From NCBI GenBank assembly GCA_937873035.1, contig CALMVA010000064.1, forward strand, positions 1 to 64,000: a stretch of 64,000 bases of DNA, read 5' to 3'. Each line of letters starts with the position of its first letter. Within the stretch, counting starts at the first letter, position 1. The DNA comes from an uncultured Sphingomonadaceae bacterium (GTDB lineage Bacteria; Pseudomonadota; Alphaproteobacteria; Sphingomonadales; Sphingomonadaceae). This document shows, piece after piece, positions 16,357-25,129 of this stretch. A model generated the notes under the pieces. The model made no database searches. It was not told where the DNA came from and worked only from the letters and a program-made list of their open reading frames with translations. A program made the position numbers and the translations under genes.

Positions 16357-17841
16357 ATGCCCGTGCCATCGACAATTACGCTTTTGCACCCTGATAAGCT
16401 CTTCATTGGTGGCAAATGGATTTTACCCCGTTCCACCGCGCGGCTTCGCCTCGTCAACCCGGCGACCGAAGACCAGTTTTTTGAGGTTGCCGAAGCCGGT
16501 CCGCAAGATGTTGACGCCGCCGTGGCCGCCGCGCGCCGCGCGTTTGATGATGGTCCCTGGCCGCGTCTGTCCGCTTCGGCGCGAGCGGCAAAAATGCGTG
16601 AGCTTGGTGCCGCACTGGAGCGTCGCTGCGCGCGCCTTGATGCGGCTTGGACGGCGCAGGTGGGAACGCCTGTTTCCATGGCGCGCGGGTCTGGCATGGG
16701 GGCGTCGGCCTTGCTCGGCTATTATGCGGCACTCGCAGACACCACCGCTTTTGAAGATGTGCGCCCATCGGCTGGCTTTATGTCAAAGGTGGCGGTTGTC
16801 GTGAAAGAGCCGGTCGGCGTCGTCGCGGCGATCAACCCTTGGAATGGCCCGCTGATGGGCATGATGATGAAAGTCGCGCCAGCACTGGCGGCAGGATGCA
16901 CGATCGTGATGAAGCCATCGCCTGAAACGCCGCTTGAAACCTTCATGCTTGCCGAAGCGGCCGAAGAGGTGGGACTGCCGGAAGGGGTGCTCAATCTGCT
17001 TCCGGCCGACCGCGAGGCATCTGACCTGCTCGTGCGACATCCGGGGATAGACAAGGTGGCGTTCACTGGCTCTACGTCGGTTGGCTTGCACGTGGCCTCG
17101 GTCTGCGCCGCGCGCATGGCGCGCTACACGATGGAGCTTGGCGGAAAATCTGCCGCGATCATTCTCGACGACTTTGATCCCGCGCAGACCGGGCCGATGT
17201 TGGCGCCGTTGGTGACGCAACTCTGTGGGCAGGCCTGCATCAATTACAGCCGAATTCTTGTCCCTCGATCACGCTATGCAGACCATGTTGAGAGTCTTGC
17301 GGCTGCGATGCGCTCCGTTTCGGTCGGTAACCCGCTTGAGGACGCGACGCAGATGGGGCCGCTTGCGATGAAGCGCCAGCTTGAGCGTGTGCAGGGCTAT
17401 ATTGCAAAGGGGGTTGCAGAGGGCGCGACGCTGGCCACGGGCGGCGGCACGCCAAAGGATCTCGACCGGGGCTATTTCATCGAACCCACGGTCTTTGCGG
17501 GTGCGACCAACGATATGGTGATTGCGCGTGAGGAAATCTTCGGGCCGGTTACTGCTGCCATTCCCTATGACAGTATTGAAGAGGCCATCGCGATTGCGAA
17601 TGACAGCGAATTCGGCCTGTCAGGCGGTGTTTACACCAATGATACCGATCGCGCCTATGCGGTTGCGCGGCGCATCCGCACGGGTCACTTCACGCAGAAT
17701 GGACGCGAGTTTGATCTCACCAACCCCTTTGGCGGCTTCAAGAAGTCTGGCTATGGGCGCGAAGGCGGACCGGAGGGGATGGACCCTTATGTCGAGATCA
17801 AGACGGTCTTCCTGCCGGAAGCGCCTTCTGCGCTGCGCTGA
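16357..17841 (+). CDS. NAD(P)-dependent aldehyde dehydrogenase
   Basis: This 494-aa aldehyde dehydrogenase would oxidise an aldehyde intermediate to the acid. It has the family segments AAINPWNGPLMG (cofactor/substrate region near residue 155), FTGSTSVG near 230, the general base Glu in TMELGGKSA near 255 and the catalytic Cys in LCGQACINYSR near 290. It ends with NPFGGFKKSGYGREGG near 450. All catalytic residues are present and the length is normal. It is transcribed away from the DUF2889 gene with the operator at 16313 in front, and its end is convergent with the GFA gene 4 bp away. Confidence 0.94.
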   Translation: MPVPSTITLLHPDKLFIGGKWILPRSTARLRLVNPATEDQFFEVAEAGPQDVDAAVAAARRAFDDGPWPRLSASARAAKMRELGAALERRCARLDAAWTAQVGTPVSMARGSGMGASALLGYYAALADTTAFEDVRPSAGFMSKVAVVVKEPVGVVAAINPWNGPLMGMMMKVAPALAAGCTIVMKPSPETPLETFMLAEAAEEVGLPEGVLNLLPADREASDLLVRHPGIDKVAFTGSTSVGLHVASVCAARMARYTMELGGKSAAIILDDFDPAQTGPMLAPLVTQLCGQACINYSRILVPRSRYADHVESLAAAMRSVSVGNPLEDATQMGPLAMKRQLERVQGYIAKGVAEGATLATGGGTPKDLDRGYFIEPTVFAGATNDMVIAREEIFGPVTAAIPYDSIEEAIAIANDSEFGLSGGVYTNDTDRAYAVARRIRTGHFTQNGREFDLTNPFGGFKKSGYGREGGPEGMDPYVEIKTVFLPEAPSALR

Positions 17842-17845
17842 AGCC

Positions 17846-18247
17846 TCAGGGGTTTTGCGGAAAGGAGTGCTGGCCTTGGGGAAGTTCAACCCAGGGCCAT
17901 TTGGTCGAGGTCCAGACGCTGACGCTTGGCACAAAGGCGCCTGGCTCATCCAGCGTCCCGGCCTTCACGATGACCATGCCGTTGTCATCTGCGAGCTCCG
18001 AGAAAATGGGCGACCCGCACGTGCCGCAAAAGCGCCGATGGACGGAATTGCCAGAGTGGGTGTCACGATCTTCATAGGTCGTAAGGGCCCCTTGTGTGGT
18101 GACCCCATCAGCTTTGACCATCAGGTTGACCGAGAAGGCGCTGCCTGACTGGCGCTGGCAGTTGCGGCAATGGCACTGGGCAACCACCACCGGCTTGCCT
18201 TCAATGCGGTAGCGCACGTGGCCGCAATTGCATCCACCTTCGATCAT
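17846..18247 (-). CDS. GFA-family (CENP-V/GFA zinc-binding) protein
   Basis: This 133-aa protein has the GFA (glutathione-dependent formaldehyde-activating-like) fold. The zinc ligands are visible in GCNCGHVRYR, CHCRNCQRQSG and FCGTCGSPIF. Most members do not have the formaldehyde-glutathione activity for which the family was named, so the reaction is unknown. Its ATG overlaps the stop of the TetR gene by 4 bp (ATGA), so it is in an operon with TetR and the acyl-CoA dehydrogenase upstream. Confidence 0.88.
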   Translation of the reverse strand: MIEGGCNCGHVRYRIEGKPVVVAQCHCRNCQRQSGSAFSVNLMVKADGVTTQGALTTYEDRDTHSGNSVHRRFCGTCGSPIFSELADDNGMVIVKAGTLDEPGAFVPSVSVWTSTKWPWVELPQGQHSFPQNP

Positions 18248-18891
18248 CGTTTGTTACCTCCGTAACGCAGCCGAAATCCGTCAAACAACAGGCGGATCGA
18301 TTCCACGAAAAGCGCCTCATCATCGCCGGGGGCCTTGGCGAGCGCATCGGCGAGCAACGGGTATCGTGTCGCCTCGAACATCGGCATGGTCGGGTTGTGA
18401 TAGGCTTCCGCCGCCGCCGCAAAGAGCGAGGCACCATATGTCAGTTTCTCGATGGATTCGAGAATGGCGGCGTGGGTATGGGGGGGATAGGGGCAGTCCC
18501 GCAATGTCGTTTCATAGGCACCGAGCATGAGGTTGCGCGGAAAGAAGCGCAGCATGAGCGGGGCCGCATGGCAATGGCGCAGGATCACCCGGCGGGTGGC
18601 GACGGCCAGCTCCACCGCGCGCTCTTCCCAGTCGGTCGTTTCATGAGACTGCTGCCCCACTTCGCGCAGCAGCGCGCGCGCCACGAGTTGCAGCAACTCG
18701 TCCTTGTCCTTGAAATGATAATAGAGCGACGGCGCGGTCACATTCATGACGCGCGCAACAGCCTGCACGCTCAGCCCGTCCAGACCTTCCCGATCAACAA
18801 GGTCGATAGCGGCGGTAATCGCCGCTTCTTTGGTAATCAGCGGCTTGAGCGGCCGTCCGGGTTTCGTGCGCGATTTGGTCCCTGTTGCCAT
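18244..18891 (-). CDS. TetR/AcrR family transcriptional regulator (paralogue 1)
   Basis: This is a 215-aa TetR-type repressor. The N-terminal helix-turn-helix domain includes LVDREGLDGLSVQAVARVMNVTAPSLYYHFKDKDELL (residues ~30-65). The C-terminal part is helical and would bind the inducer. It is clearly similar to the regulator at 38893 across the whole length: both have GRPxKPLI at the start, AAPLxLxFFPR in the middle and AILExIEKLTxGxxLF near residue 150. The frame opens further upstream, but the ATG at 18891 gives the family start. It is the second gene after the acyl-CoA dehydrogenase at 18911, whose promoter has an island operator. It is therefore probably autoregulated and is a candidate regulator of the island. 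Confidence 0.92.
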   Translation of the reverse strand: MATGTKSRTKPGRPLKPLITKEAAITAAIDLVDREGLDGLSVQAVARVMNVTAPSLYYHFKDKDELLQLVARALLREVGQQSHETTDWEERAVELAVATRRVILRHCHAAPLMLRFFPRNLMLGAYETTLRDCPYPPHTHAAILESIEKLTYGASLFAAAAEAYHNPTMPMFEATRYPLLADALAKAPGDDEALFVESIRLLFDGFRLRYGGNKR

Positions 18892-18910
18892 TAGCGCGAT
18901 GCTTTCCTGT

Positions 18911-20125
18911 TCATAGGCCAAGGCCGGCCTTGGCGATGATATTTCGCTGGATCTCGTTTGATCCCGCGTAAATTGAACCGGCCCGGTCATTCAAATATTT
19001 AAGCGGAGCGATTGCGGCCGCGCGGGAGCCATAAATCCTGCCGTCCGCATGAGCAATATGGTTCGGCCCGCCGCTCTTGCCCGCTTGCGGCTGAAAGGCT
19101 GCGCCATAAGGTCCGGCGGCCTCCAGTGCGAGTTCGGTGATGTGCTGGCTCAATTCGGTGCCGAGTATCTTCATGATTGAGCCGGAAAGTCCCGGCCTGC
19201 CGCCGCGCTCCGCCTGTGCCATGGCTTGAAACTCGTAGGTTTCGAGAATGTCGATGCGGATTTGAGCCGCCGACACGCGCTCGGCAAAGCCTTGCTCTTC
19301 CATGAGTGGGCGAAAACCCTCACGCGCCAGCTCACGCACCCGTTCAAGCCGCACCTGCAACTCTGGCGCATAGGCGCTTCCGCCGCGCTCAAATTCAAGG
19401 AGATATTTGGCGACCGTCCAGCCATCATCGATTTGGCCGACGACATGGTCCGCGGGAACGCGCACATTGTCGAAGAAGATCTGGTTTTGGATATGCTCGC
19501 CAGAGGTCATGATGATGGGGCTCACCATGATGCCGGGCAGGTCCATCGGGATAAGCAGGAAGGTGATGCCCTGTTGCGGTCGTCCTGCATTTCCGGTGCG
19601 GACGAGGCAAAATATCCAGTTCGCAACATTGGCGTGGGTGGTCCAGATCTTCGTGCCATTGCATATAAAGGCATCACCATCGCGCACGGCGCTCATCGAA
19701 AGCAGCGCAAGGTCAGAGCCCGCATGAGGCTCGGAATAGCCCTGACACCAGAAATGTGCGCCAGACAGCATTTTCGGCAGGAAAAACGCTTTCTGCTCTT
19801 CCGATCCATGCCCGATGAGTGCCGGCCCACACATATTGATGCCCATGGGGGACACAGGCGGCGCGCCTGCGCGAACCCGCTCCCGCGCGAATATGTAGCG
19901 TTGTGTTACGCTCCACTCCGCGCCGCCATATTGCTTGGGCCAGGCAGGTGCCGCCCAGCCACGTGCATGGAGTTTTTTCTGCCACGCCATCGACAGGTCG
20001 TGATCGCCATAAACACTGGTCATCCAGTGACCCGCCTCGCGGATGTCCGGCGTCAATTCAGCTTCCAGAAACGCGCGAACATCGTCGGCGAAGGCTTTAT
20101 CTGCGTCTGTCCAATCAAGATCCAT
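18911..20125 (-). CDS. Acyl-CoA dehydrogenase (large-type partner)
   Basis: This 404-aa flavoenzyme begins MDLDWTDADKAF and has the FAD-binding segment WCQGYSEPHAGSDLALL near residue 135, FLIPMDLPGI and the C-terminal YAGSNEIQRNIIAKAGLGL. The position of the catalytic Glu in medium-chain enzymes (IYEG) is IYAG here, as in many FadE-type enzymes that place the base elsewhere or depend on a partner subunit. A second, shorter ACAD (21685) is 1.5 kb away across a divergent promoter, which recalls heteromeric ACAD pairs acting on bulky CoA thioesters. That pairing is inference. It heads a minus-strand operon with TetR and GFA genes, and operator site 3 lies just upstream. Confidence 0.92.
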   Translation of the reverse strand: MDLDWTDADKAFADDVRAFLEAELTPDIREAGHWMTSVYGDHDLSMAWQKKLHARGWAAPAWPKQYGGAEWSVTQRYIFARERVRAGAPPVSPMGINMCGPALIGHGSEEQKAFFLPKMLSGAHFWCQGYSEPHAGSDLALLSMSAVRDGDAFICNGTKIWTTHANVANWIFCLVRTGNAGRPQQGITFLLIPMDLPGIMVSPIIMTSGEHIQNQIFFDNVRVPADHVVGQIDDGWTVAKYLLEFERGGSAYAPELQVRLERVRELAREGFRPLMEEQGFAERVSAAQIRIDILETYEFQAMAQAERGGRPGLSGSIMKILGTELSQHITELALEAAGPYGAAFQPQAGKSGGPNHIAHADGRIYGSRAAAIAPLKYLNDRAGSIYAGSNEIQRNIIAKAGLGL

Positions 20126-20159
20126 ATGCGCAGTTGAGCACTGTCAGGGCTTTGCTGTC

Positions 20160-20184
20160 AATAATCTTATGCTATTTGATTATT
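20160..20184. promoter_or_regulatory. Island operator site 3 (divergent copy)
   Basis: Perfect 7-bp arms AATAATC and GATTATT are separated by 11 nt. In the frame of the island consensus the ATC and GAT half-sites are at the right distance, but the inner TA/TA positions are TT/TT. It lies between the divergent acyl-CoA dehydrogenase (minus) and aldehyde dehydrogenase (plus) genes. Confidence 0.6.
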
Positions 20185-20251
20185 GCCTTGACGCGGGGCT
20201 GGTTTTTGAAAAAATGGCGATGGAAGCGAAGTTGCGGAGAGGGGGAGTCTG

Positions 20252-21679
20252 GTGGATTTCGGCAAGGATTACAGCCTGACGATTGGCGGTGCTGCGGTAA
20301 CGACAGCGACAACGGTCGATGTGATAAATCCTGCAACGGGGCTGGCTTTCGCCAAAGCGCCGCGCGCTGGAGCCGAGGAACTCGACTGCGCCGTGGAGGC
20401 CGCGAAACGCGCCTTTCCCGAATGGAAAAAGCTCGGCTGGGCGGCCCGCCGGGATGCGCTGATCGCGGCCGCTAGGGCGATCGAGCCCCATGCCGAAAAT
20501 TTTGCCCGGCTGTTCGTGCAGGAGCAGGGGCGGCCTTATGACATGGCCAAGGGCGAGATTGATCTCGGCGCTCACTGGATCAAGGCTGTCGCCCGGCAAG
20601 ATTTGGACGATGAAATCGTTGAAGACAGTGCGGCGCGCCGGGTTGTTGTGCGGCACGAACCTTTGGGCGTTATCGCCGCTATCGTGCCGTGGAACTTCCC
20701 TTTTCTTCTCGCAATCTGGAAGATTGCGCCCGCGCTGGTCGCGGGGAACACCATGGTTTTGAAGCCATCTCCGTTTACGCCGCTGTGCACGCTGAAGCTC
20801 GCCGAGCTGTGGCGCGACATCTTGCCGCCCGGCGTGTTCAATGTGGTGTCGGGCGGAGATGAACTTGGCCCCATGATGACCGCGCATCCCGGCTTTGCGA
20901 AGATCAGCTTCACCGGCTCGACGGCGACGGGCAAGCGCGTGATGGAAAGCGCGGCGCGGGATTTGAAGCGGATCACGCTTGAACTTGGCGGCAATGATGC
21001 CGCGATCATCATGCCCGATGTCGATGTCAGCAAAGTCGCCCAGCAGCTCTTTTTCGGCGCGTTCTACAACAGCGCGCAAATCTGCATCGCAACGAAGCGG
21101 ATGTATATTCACGAGGATATTTATGATGAACTGCGCGACGCGCTTCATGCTCTGGCAAAAGCAAGCGTCGTAGGGGATGGCGCAGAGCAAGGCGTGATGT
21201 TCGGCCCGATCCAGAACAAGCCGCAGTTTGAACGCGTAAAAGCCTTGATAGACGGCGCGCGTGACCAGGGGCTTGTGCTGCTTGAGGGACGCAATGTTCC
21301 CGACAATGGCGGGTATTTCGTGCCCCTTACCCTTGTTGATAATCCACCCGAAACGGCCCCGGTGGTGACGCAGGAAGCCTTTGGTCCGGTGCTGCCGCTT
21401 CTGAAGTTTTCGGATGTCGATGATGTCATCGCGCGCGCGAACGCGAGCGAATATGGGCTGGCGGGTGCCGTCTGGTCGCGTGATGTGGATGCGGCTGTTG
21501 AGATTGCGAACCGGCTTGAAACAGGCACGGTCTGGATCAACGAAAATCTGCAAAATGGCCCGCATATTCCGTTTGCAGGGGCCAAGCAGTCCGGCTTTGG
21601 CGTTGAGAACGGGAAGGAAGGTCTGCGCGAATATACTTGGCCACGCACAGTGTTCATCCCCAAATCAGCAAAGGTGTAG
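20252..21679 (+). CDS. NAD(P)-dependent aldehyde dehydrogenase
   Basis: This is a 475-aa aldehyde dehydrogenase with PWNFPFLLAIWKIAPAL, FTGSTATGKRVM, the general base Glu in LELGGNDAAI and the catalytic Cys in NSAQICIATKR; the C-terminal motif is PFAGAKQSGFGVENG. All active-site residues are present. The start is a GTG at 20252 behind GAGAGGGGGAG. It is followed 5 bp later by the acyl-CoA dehydrogenase at 21685, so the two form an operon. It would oxidise an aldehyde produced by the oxygenase or alcohol oxidase steps of the island, or from a retro-aldol cleavage. Confidence 0.93.
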   Translation: MDFGKDYSLTIGGAAVTTATTVDVINPATGLAFAKAPRAGAEELDCAVEAAKRAFPEWKKLGWAARRDALIAAARAIEPHAENFARLFVQEQGRPYDMAKGEIDLGAHWIKAVARQDLDDEIVEDSAARRVVVRHEPLGVIAAIVPWNFPFLLAIWKIAPALVAGNTMVLKPSPFTPLCTLKLAELWRDILPPGVFNVVSGGDELGPMMTAHPGFAKISFTGSTATGKRVMESAARDLKRITLELGGNDAAIIMPDVDVSKVAQQLFFGAFYNSAQICIATKRMYIHEDIYDELRDALHALAKASVVGDGAEQGVMFGPIQNKPQFERVKALIDGARDQGLVLLEGRNVPDNGGYFVPLTLVDNPPETAPVVTQEAFGPVLPLLKFSDVDDVIARANASEYGLAGAVWSRDVDAAVEIANRLETGTVWINENLQNGPHIPFAGAKQSGFGVENGKEGLREYTWPRTVFIPKSAKV

Positions 21680-21684
21680 GGCGG

Positions 21685-22821
21685 ATGGATTTTGAGCTGA
21701 GCGAGGAACAGTCGCTCCTGAAGTCGACCTTGGCGCACTATCTGGCGCAGCAATATGACTTTGCAAAACGCACTGCTGCGTCTCGATCAGAGCCTGGATG
21801 CCGCGCCGACATATGGCAGGGGCTGGCCAGTGATCTGGGCCTGTTGGGCGTTGCTGTGCCGCTGGATGCGGGCGGGCTTGGCGGCGGGGCGGTCGAGCAG
21901 ATGATCGTGATGGAAGAGGCGGGGCGAGCGTTGCTGCTTGAACCCCTTGCCGAAACACTCTTTCAGGGCGGCTGGCTGCTCCAGAAATGCGGTGCAGCAG
22001 GGCTTTTGCCCCTTATCATGTCTGGCTCCGTGCGGCTTGCGGTCGCCATCGGCGAACCTGATATGCGGTTTGACTATGAAGACATCGCTGCCGCCGCGAC
22101 GCGCCATGGCGATGGCTGGCGGCTTTGCGGGCACAAGGCTGTTGTTATGGCCGCACCATGGGCAACACATTTTTTGATCGCGGCGCGCACAAGCGGGGCA
22201 CGGGGCGATGCGCATGGGATTTCGCTGTTTCTGACGACACCGGAGGCCAACGGATTGACTTTACATCGCTACCAGACGCTCGATGAACGGCGCGCGGCGG
22301 ATATGGAACTGAAGGATGTGTCTGTTGAGGCGGGCGCGCTCATCGGTGAAGAAGGCGAAGCACTCGCCTTGCTGGAGGAAATGCGTGATCGTGCGATTGC
22401 AGCGCAAGCCGCCGAAGCCACCGGGCTGCTTGATCGGCTGGTGCGCGACACGGTGGACTATGCCAGGCAACGCAAGCAATTTGGCCAGCCGATTGCAGCG
22501 TTTCAGGCGTTACAGCACCGGATTGTCGATATGCATATGCACGTCGAACTTGCCCGGTCGGCGGCCGTGCTCGCGAGCCTGAAACTGGATGCCCCTGCTA
22601 CGGAGCGCGCATTGGCGTCGTCCGCTGCAAAAGTCACCATTGCCAAGGCGTGCCGCTTTGTGGGGCAGAATTCGGTGCAGCTCCATGGTGGCATGGGCAT
22701 GACCGATGATTTGCCCATCGGCCATTATTTCAAGCGCGCGACTGTCATCGAAACCGAATTTGGCGGCGAGGGGTGGCACCTTGCGCGCCATGTCCGCCTT
22801 TCTCGGCAGCTGCCCGTTTAG
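21685..22821 (+). CDS. Acyl-CoA dehydrogenase (short partner)
   Basis: This 378-aa acyl-CoA dehydrogenase-fold protein begins MDFELSEEQSLLK. It has GGLGGGAVEQMIVMEEAGRALL near residue 60 and a C-terminal ARQRKQFGQPIAAFQALQHRIVDM, then HGGMGMTDDLPIGHYFKR. It lacks the clear FAD/substrate stretch of the larger ACAD at 18911, and its C-terminus is of the ACAD beta-partner type. It may form a heteromer with the 404-aa protein; this is inferred from proximity and size. The start at 21685 (MDF) is chosen over an upstream in-frame ATG inside the preceding gene. Its 3' end overlaps the convergent thiolase gene by 4 bp. Confidence 0.9.
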   Translation: MDFELSEEQSLLKSTLAHYLAQQYDFAKRTAASRSEPGCRADIWQGLASDLGLLGVAVPLDAGGLGGGAVEQMIVMEEAGRALLLEPLAETLFQGGWLLQKCGAAGLLPLIMSGSVRLAVAIGEPDMRFDYEDIAAAATRHGDGWRLCGHKAVVMAAPWATHFLIAARTSGARGDAHGISLFLTTPEANGLTLHRYQTLDERRAADMELKDVSVEAGALIGEEGEALALLEEMRDRAIAAQAAEATGLLDRLVRDTVDYARQRKQFGQPIAAFQALQHRIVDMHMHVELARSAAVLASLKLDAPATERALASSAAKVTIAKACRFVGQNSVQLHGGMGMTDDLPIGHYFKRATVIETEFGGEGWHLARHVRLSRQLPV

Positions 22822-24323
22822 GCGTCAAACACCCAGCGCCGCAGCCCGCCTTCTGCTGCGGGCAATATTGTGCCGCGCGATCCGATCGGGCTGGCTTCGG
22901 CCGATGTCAGGCGGGCGAGCGCCTCAAGATCATCGCCCGGCACCTGCGCAAGCGTCCGCGTGCCCATCGGAGTGAGAGCGACGACCACACCCGCCCGCAA
23001 ACCGCCGTCGCGCTTGTAGAAGGCGGTGAACGTCTCAATCCGCGCATCACCCAGATAGTCGCGGTCAAGCGTGGGCACCGGATCGCGCGCGGCATCGGCT
23101 TCGGCCTGATAGTCGAAGCTTTTGGGGAAGGAGGCCGCCGCCAGGGGCTTTGCGCTTATGACGATGCTGTGATTGTGCGTGGCATAGCCACCATTGGCGA
23201 AAAGCAGGCCAGTGCCGCGTGTGTCGCGTAGGCGCTCAACCATGCTTGCAATGGCGTGGCTCATATAATTGCCGATCGGGCCGCCGCCAAAGGTCAACCC
23301 TCCAAAAACTGTCGCGGGTTTCGTGGCTGGCCAGTCGATGACGCGACGTGCAAGCTTGGGGATGCAGGGAAAGCAGCTGTAAAGCTCAACGCAATCAAGG
23401 TCGCCGGGGGCAATGGCATTGAGTGTGAGCGCCTGCTGGATCGACACTTGCATACTGGTGCTGCGATCATAGCGGTCGCGCTGCATCGGGCTGTTCGTTT
23501 CATGCGCCGCCGCGCCGTTCCCAACATAGATCCAGTGCGCCTCAGCAATCCCACGGCGGCGCGCCTCGCCAACGCTGGTGACGATGAAGCCGGCGCCTTG
23601 ATTGACAGATGCGTTGGCGACCATCAGCTTGTTATAGGGAAAGGCGATCGGCCGGTTCGTTTCCGACGGCGTTGTGATGTCGTCGGGCGAAACGGGGCGT
23701 CTGATCCACGCATTTTCATTTTCCGCCGCGACCTGCGAGAAGCGCGACCAGATTTCGCCGCTTTCATTCTGGGATTCAGCAAAGGATTGCCCAAGCGCTA
23801 CCCGCATCGCATTTTCATAGAGCGGATAAACGTCCACCGGCGCAACAAGCCCGTAGCTTTGAGCATAGCTCGGTTCACGGCGTTGGGCAGCCTCTCGCGT
23901 TGCATCCATCTTGCGGCCGGGCTCGGCCTTGGCGGCGCGTGCGGCGGCCGTCCGCAGCGCCTCTGCCCCGCACACAAGCGCTATAGATATTTCACCCGCA
24001 CCGATGCGGTTGGCGGCATCGTTGAGCAGCATGACCGGACTGTCGCCATTGGGGCCTTCGGTTTCAAAGGCGATTTTTGGTGTTGCACCGACTATCTGCG
24101 CAACCTGCCCGCTCGCATCTCCAAGCCCGCGGAAAGAGATTTGCTGCACGACGCCAACATAGTCGGCGTCGCCAAGCAACGCTGCGCCAGCATCAGCCTC
24201 GGCGCGCTGGAGCGCCGCTGCCATGAGTTGCAGCGGGTTCAATCCCGCTTCGGGAGTTTCTGGGCGATCATTGATCTGGCCAACGCCAACGATAATTGGT
24301 GTGCGATCGGGCAGGGTGTTCAT
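22818..24323 (-). CDS. Thiolase-fold protein (acetyl-CoA acetyltransferase-like, no nucleophilic Cys)
   Basis: This 501-aa protein has the thiolase fold: a start TPIIVGVGQI, a central NASVNQGAGFIVTS, VELYSCFPC near residue 320, and GGLTFGGGPIGNYMSHAIASMVERLR followed by GYATHNHSIV. The segment that normally carries the acyl-accepting Cys reads GDSPVMLLNDAANRI with no Cys, so it cannot work as a classical thiolase. It may be an SCP2-thiolase-like or retro-aldolase-type enzyme. It is the last gene of an operon reading CoA-transferase, crotonase, thiolase. The long C-terminal region after residue 380 is typical of this subgroup. Confidence 0.82.
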   Translation of the reverse strand: MNTLPDRTPIIVGVGQINDRPETPEAGLNPLQLMAAALQRAEADAGAALLGDADYVGVVQQISFRGLGDASGQVAQIVGATPKIAFETEGPNGDSPVMLLNDAANRIGAGEISIALVCGAEALRTAAARAAKAEPGRKMDATREAAQRREPSYAQSYGLVAPVDVYPLYENAMRVALGQSFAESQNESGEIWSRFSQVAAENENAWIRRPVSPDDITTPSETNRPIAFPYNKLMVANASVNQGAGFIVTSVGEARRRGIAEAHWIYVGNGAAAHETNSPMQRDRYDRSTSMQVSIQQALTLNAIAPGDLDCVELYSCFPCIPKLARRVIDWPATKPATVFGGLTFGGGPIGNYMSHAIASMVERLRDTRGTGLLFANGGYATHNHSIVISAKPLAAASFPKSFDYQAEADAARDPVPTLDRDYLGDARIETFTAFYKRDGGLRAGVVVALTPMGTRTLAQVPGDDLEALARLTSAEASPIGSRGTILPAAEGGLRRWVFDA

Positions 24324-24328
24324 CGTGG

Positions 24329-25129
24329 CTAGCTCGCTTTCCAGACGGGCGCGCGTTTCTGGGCGAAAGCGAGTGGCCCTTCGCGTGCGTCTTCAGAGGT
24401 CATCACGACTTTTGCTTCTCGGCGATTGGCCTCCCAAAACGCCTCGTCGCTGTCGATCCGGCCGTCGTGAATACCACGCGCGATGCGCTTGCTGCCCTGC
24501 ACTGAAAGCGGCGCGTTGGCTGCGATCTTTTCGGCAAGCTCAACCGCTGAGTCCATCAACTGTGCCAGCGGGACGACGCGGTTTACAAAGCCCAGTTCCA
24601 GCGCGCGGGCGGCAGAGAAGGGTTCCCCTACCAGCAGCACTTCCATGGCCAGTTTCTGCGGCAGTTGCTGGACAATACGAAACGCGCCGCCCGCCGCTGC
24701 GAACAAGCCTCGCTTGACTTCGGGAAGGCCGAACTGTGCATGGTCCGCAGCGACCACAAGGTCTGCATAAAGGGCAAGCTCCGTGCCACCGCCAAGCGCA
24801 AAGCCGTTCACAGCGGCGATAACGGGCTTGCTGATGGGGTGGCTGACGACGCCTGCAAAGCCCCATTTGCGCTGCGCCTTGTCTTCCGGTTCAAGCCGCT
24901 CCCCGCGTGATAGTGCTTTAAGGTCCGCACCGGCGCAAAATGACTGGTCGCCCGTGCCGGTGAGGATCACTACGCGGATTTCGGCGTCCTGCTCGGCGCG
25001 TTCCAGCGCTTCGCCAAGGCCGACATGGACGGCCGCGTTCACCGCATTGCGCGCTTCGGGCCGATTGATCGTTGCAATCAGAATATGGCCGCGTTTTTCG
25101 ACCAATACAGCGGGGGGTGTCTCACTCAT
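24329..25129 (-). CDS. Enoyl-CoA hydratase/isomerase (crotonase family)
   Basis: This 266-aa crotonase has ATINRPEARNAVN near residue 20, GTGDQSFCAGADLKAL near 60 and AVNGFALGGGTELALYADLVVA near 100-120. This is a more standard oxyanion hole (ALGGG) than in the crotonase at 14444, and FGLPEVKRGLF carries the usual Glu. It would hydrate an enoyl-CoA. The start at 25129 overlaps the CoA-transferase stop by 8 bp; an upstream ATG at 25153 is less likely. It lies in the minus-strand operon controlled from operator site 4. Confidence 0.92.
   Translation of the reverse strand: MSETPPAVLVEKRGHILIATINRPEARNAVNAAVHVGLGEALERAEQDAEIRVVILTGTGDQSFCAGADLKALSRGERLEPEDKAQRKWGFAGVVSHPISKPVIAAVNGFALGGGTELALYADLVVAADHAQFGLPEVKRGLFAAAGGAFRIVQQLPQKLAMEVLLVGEPFSAARALELGFVNRVVPLAQLMDSAVELAEKIAANAPLSVQGSKRIARGIHDGRIDSDEAFWEANRREAKVVMTSEDAREGPLAFAQKRAPVWKAS

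Noticed and set aside
20180..21565. 461-aa open frame antisense to an aldehyde dehydrogenase
   Set aside because: The plus-strand ALDH has every catalytic residue; this frame shows none of any family.
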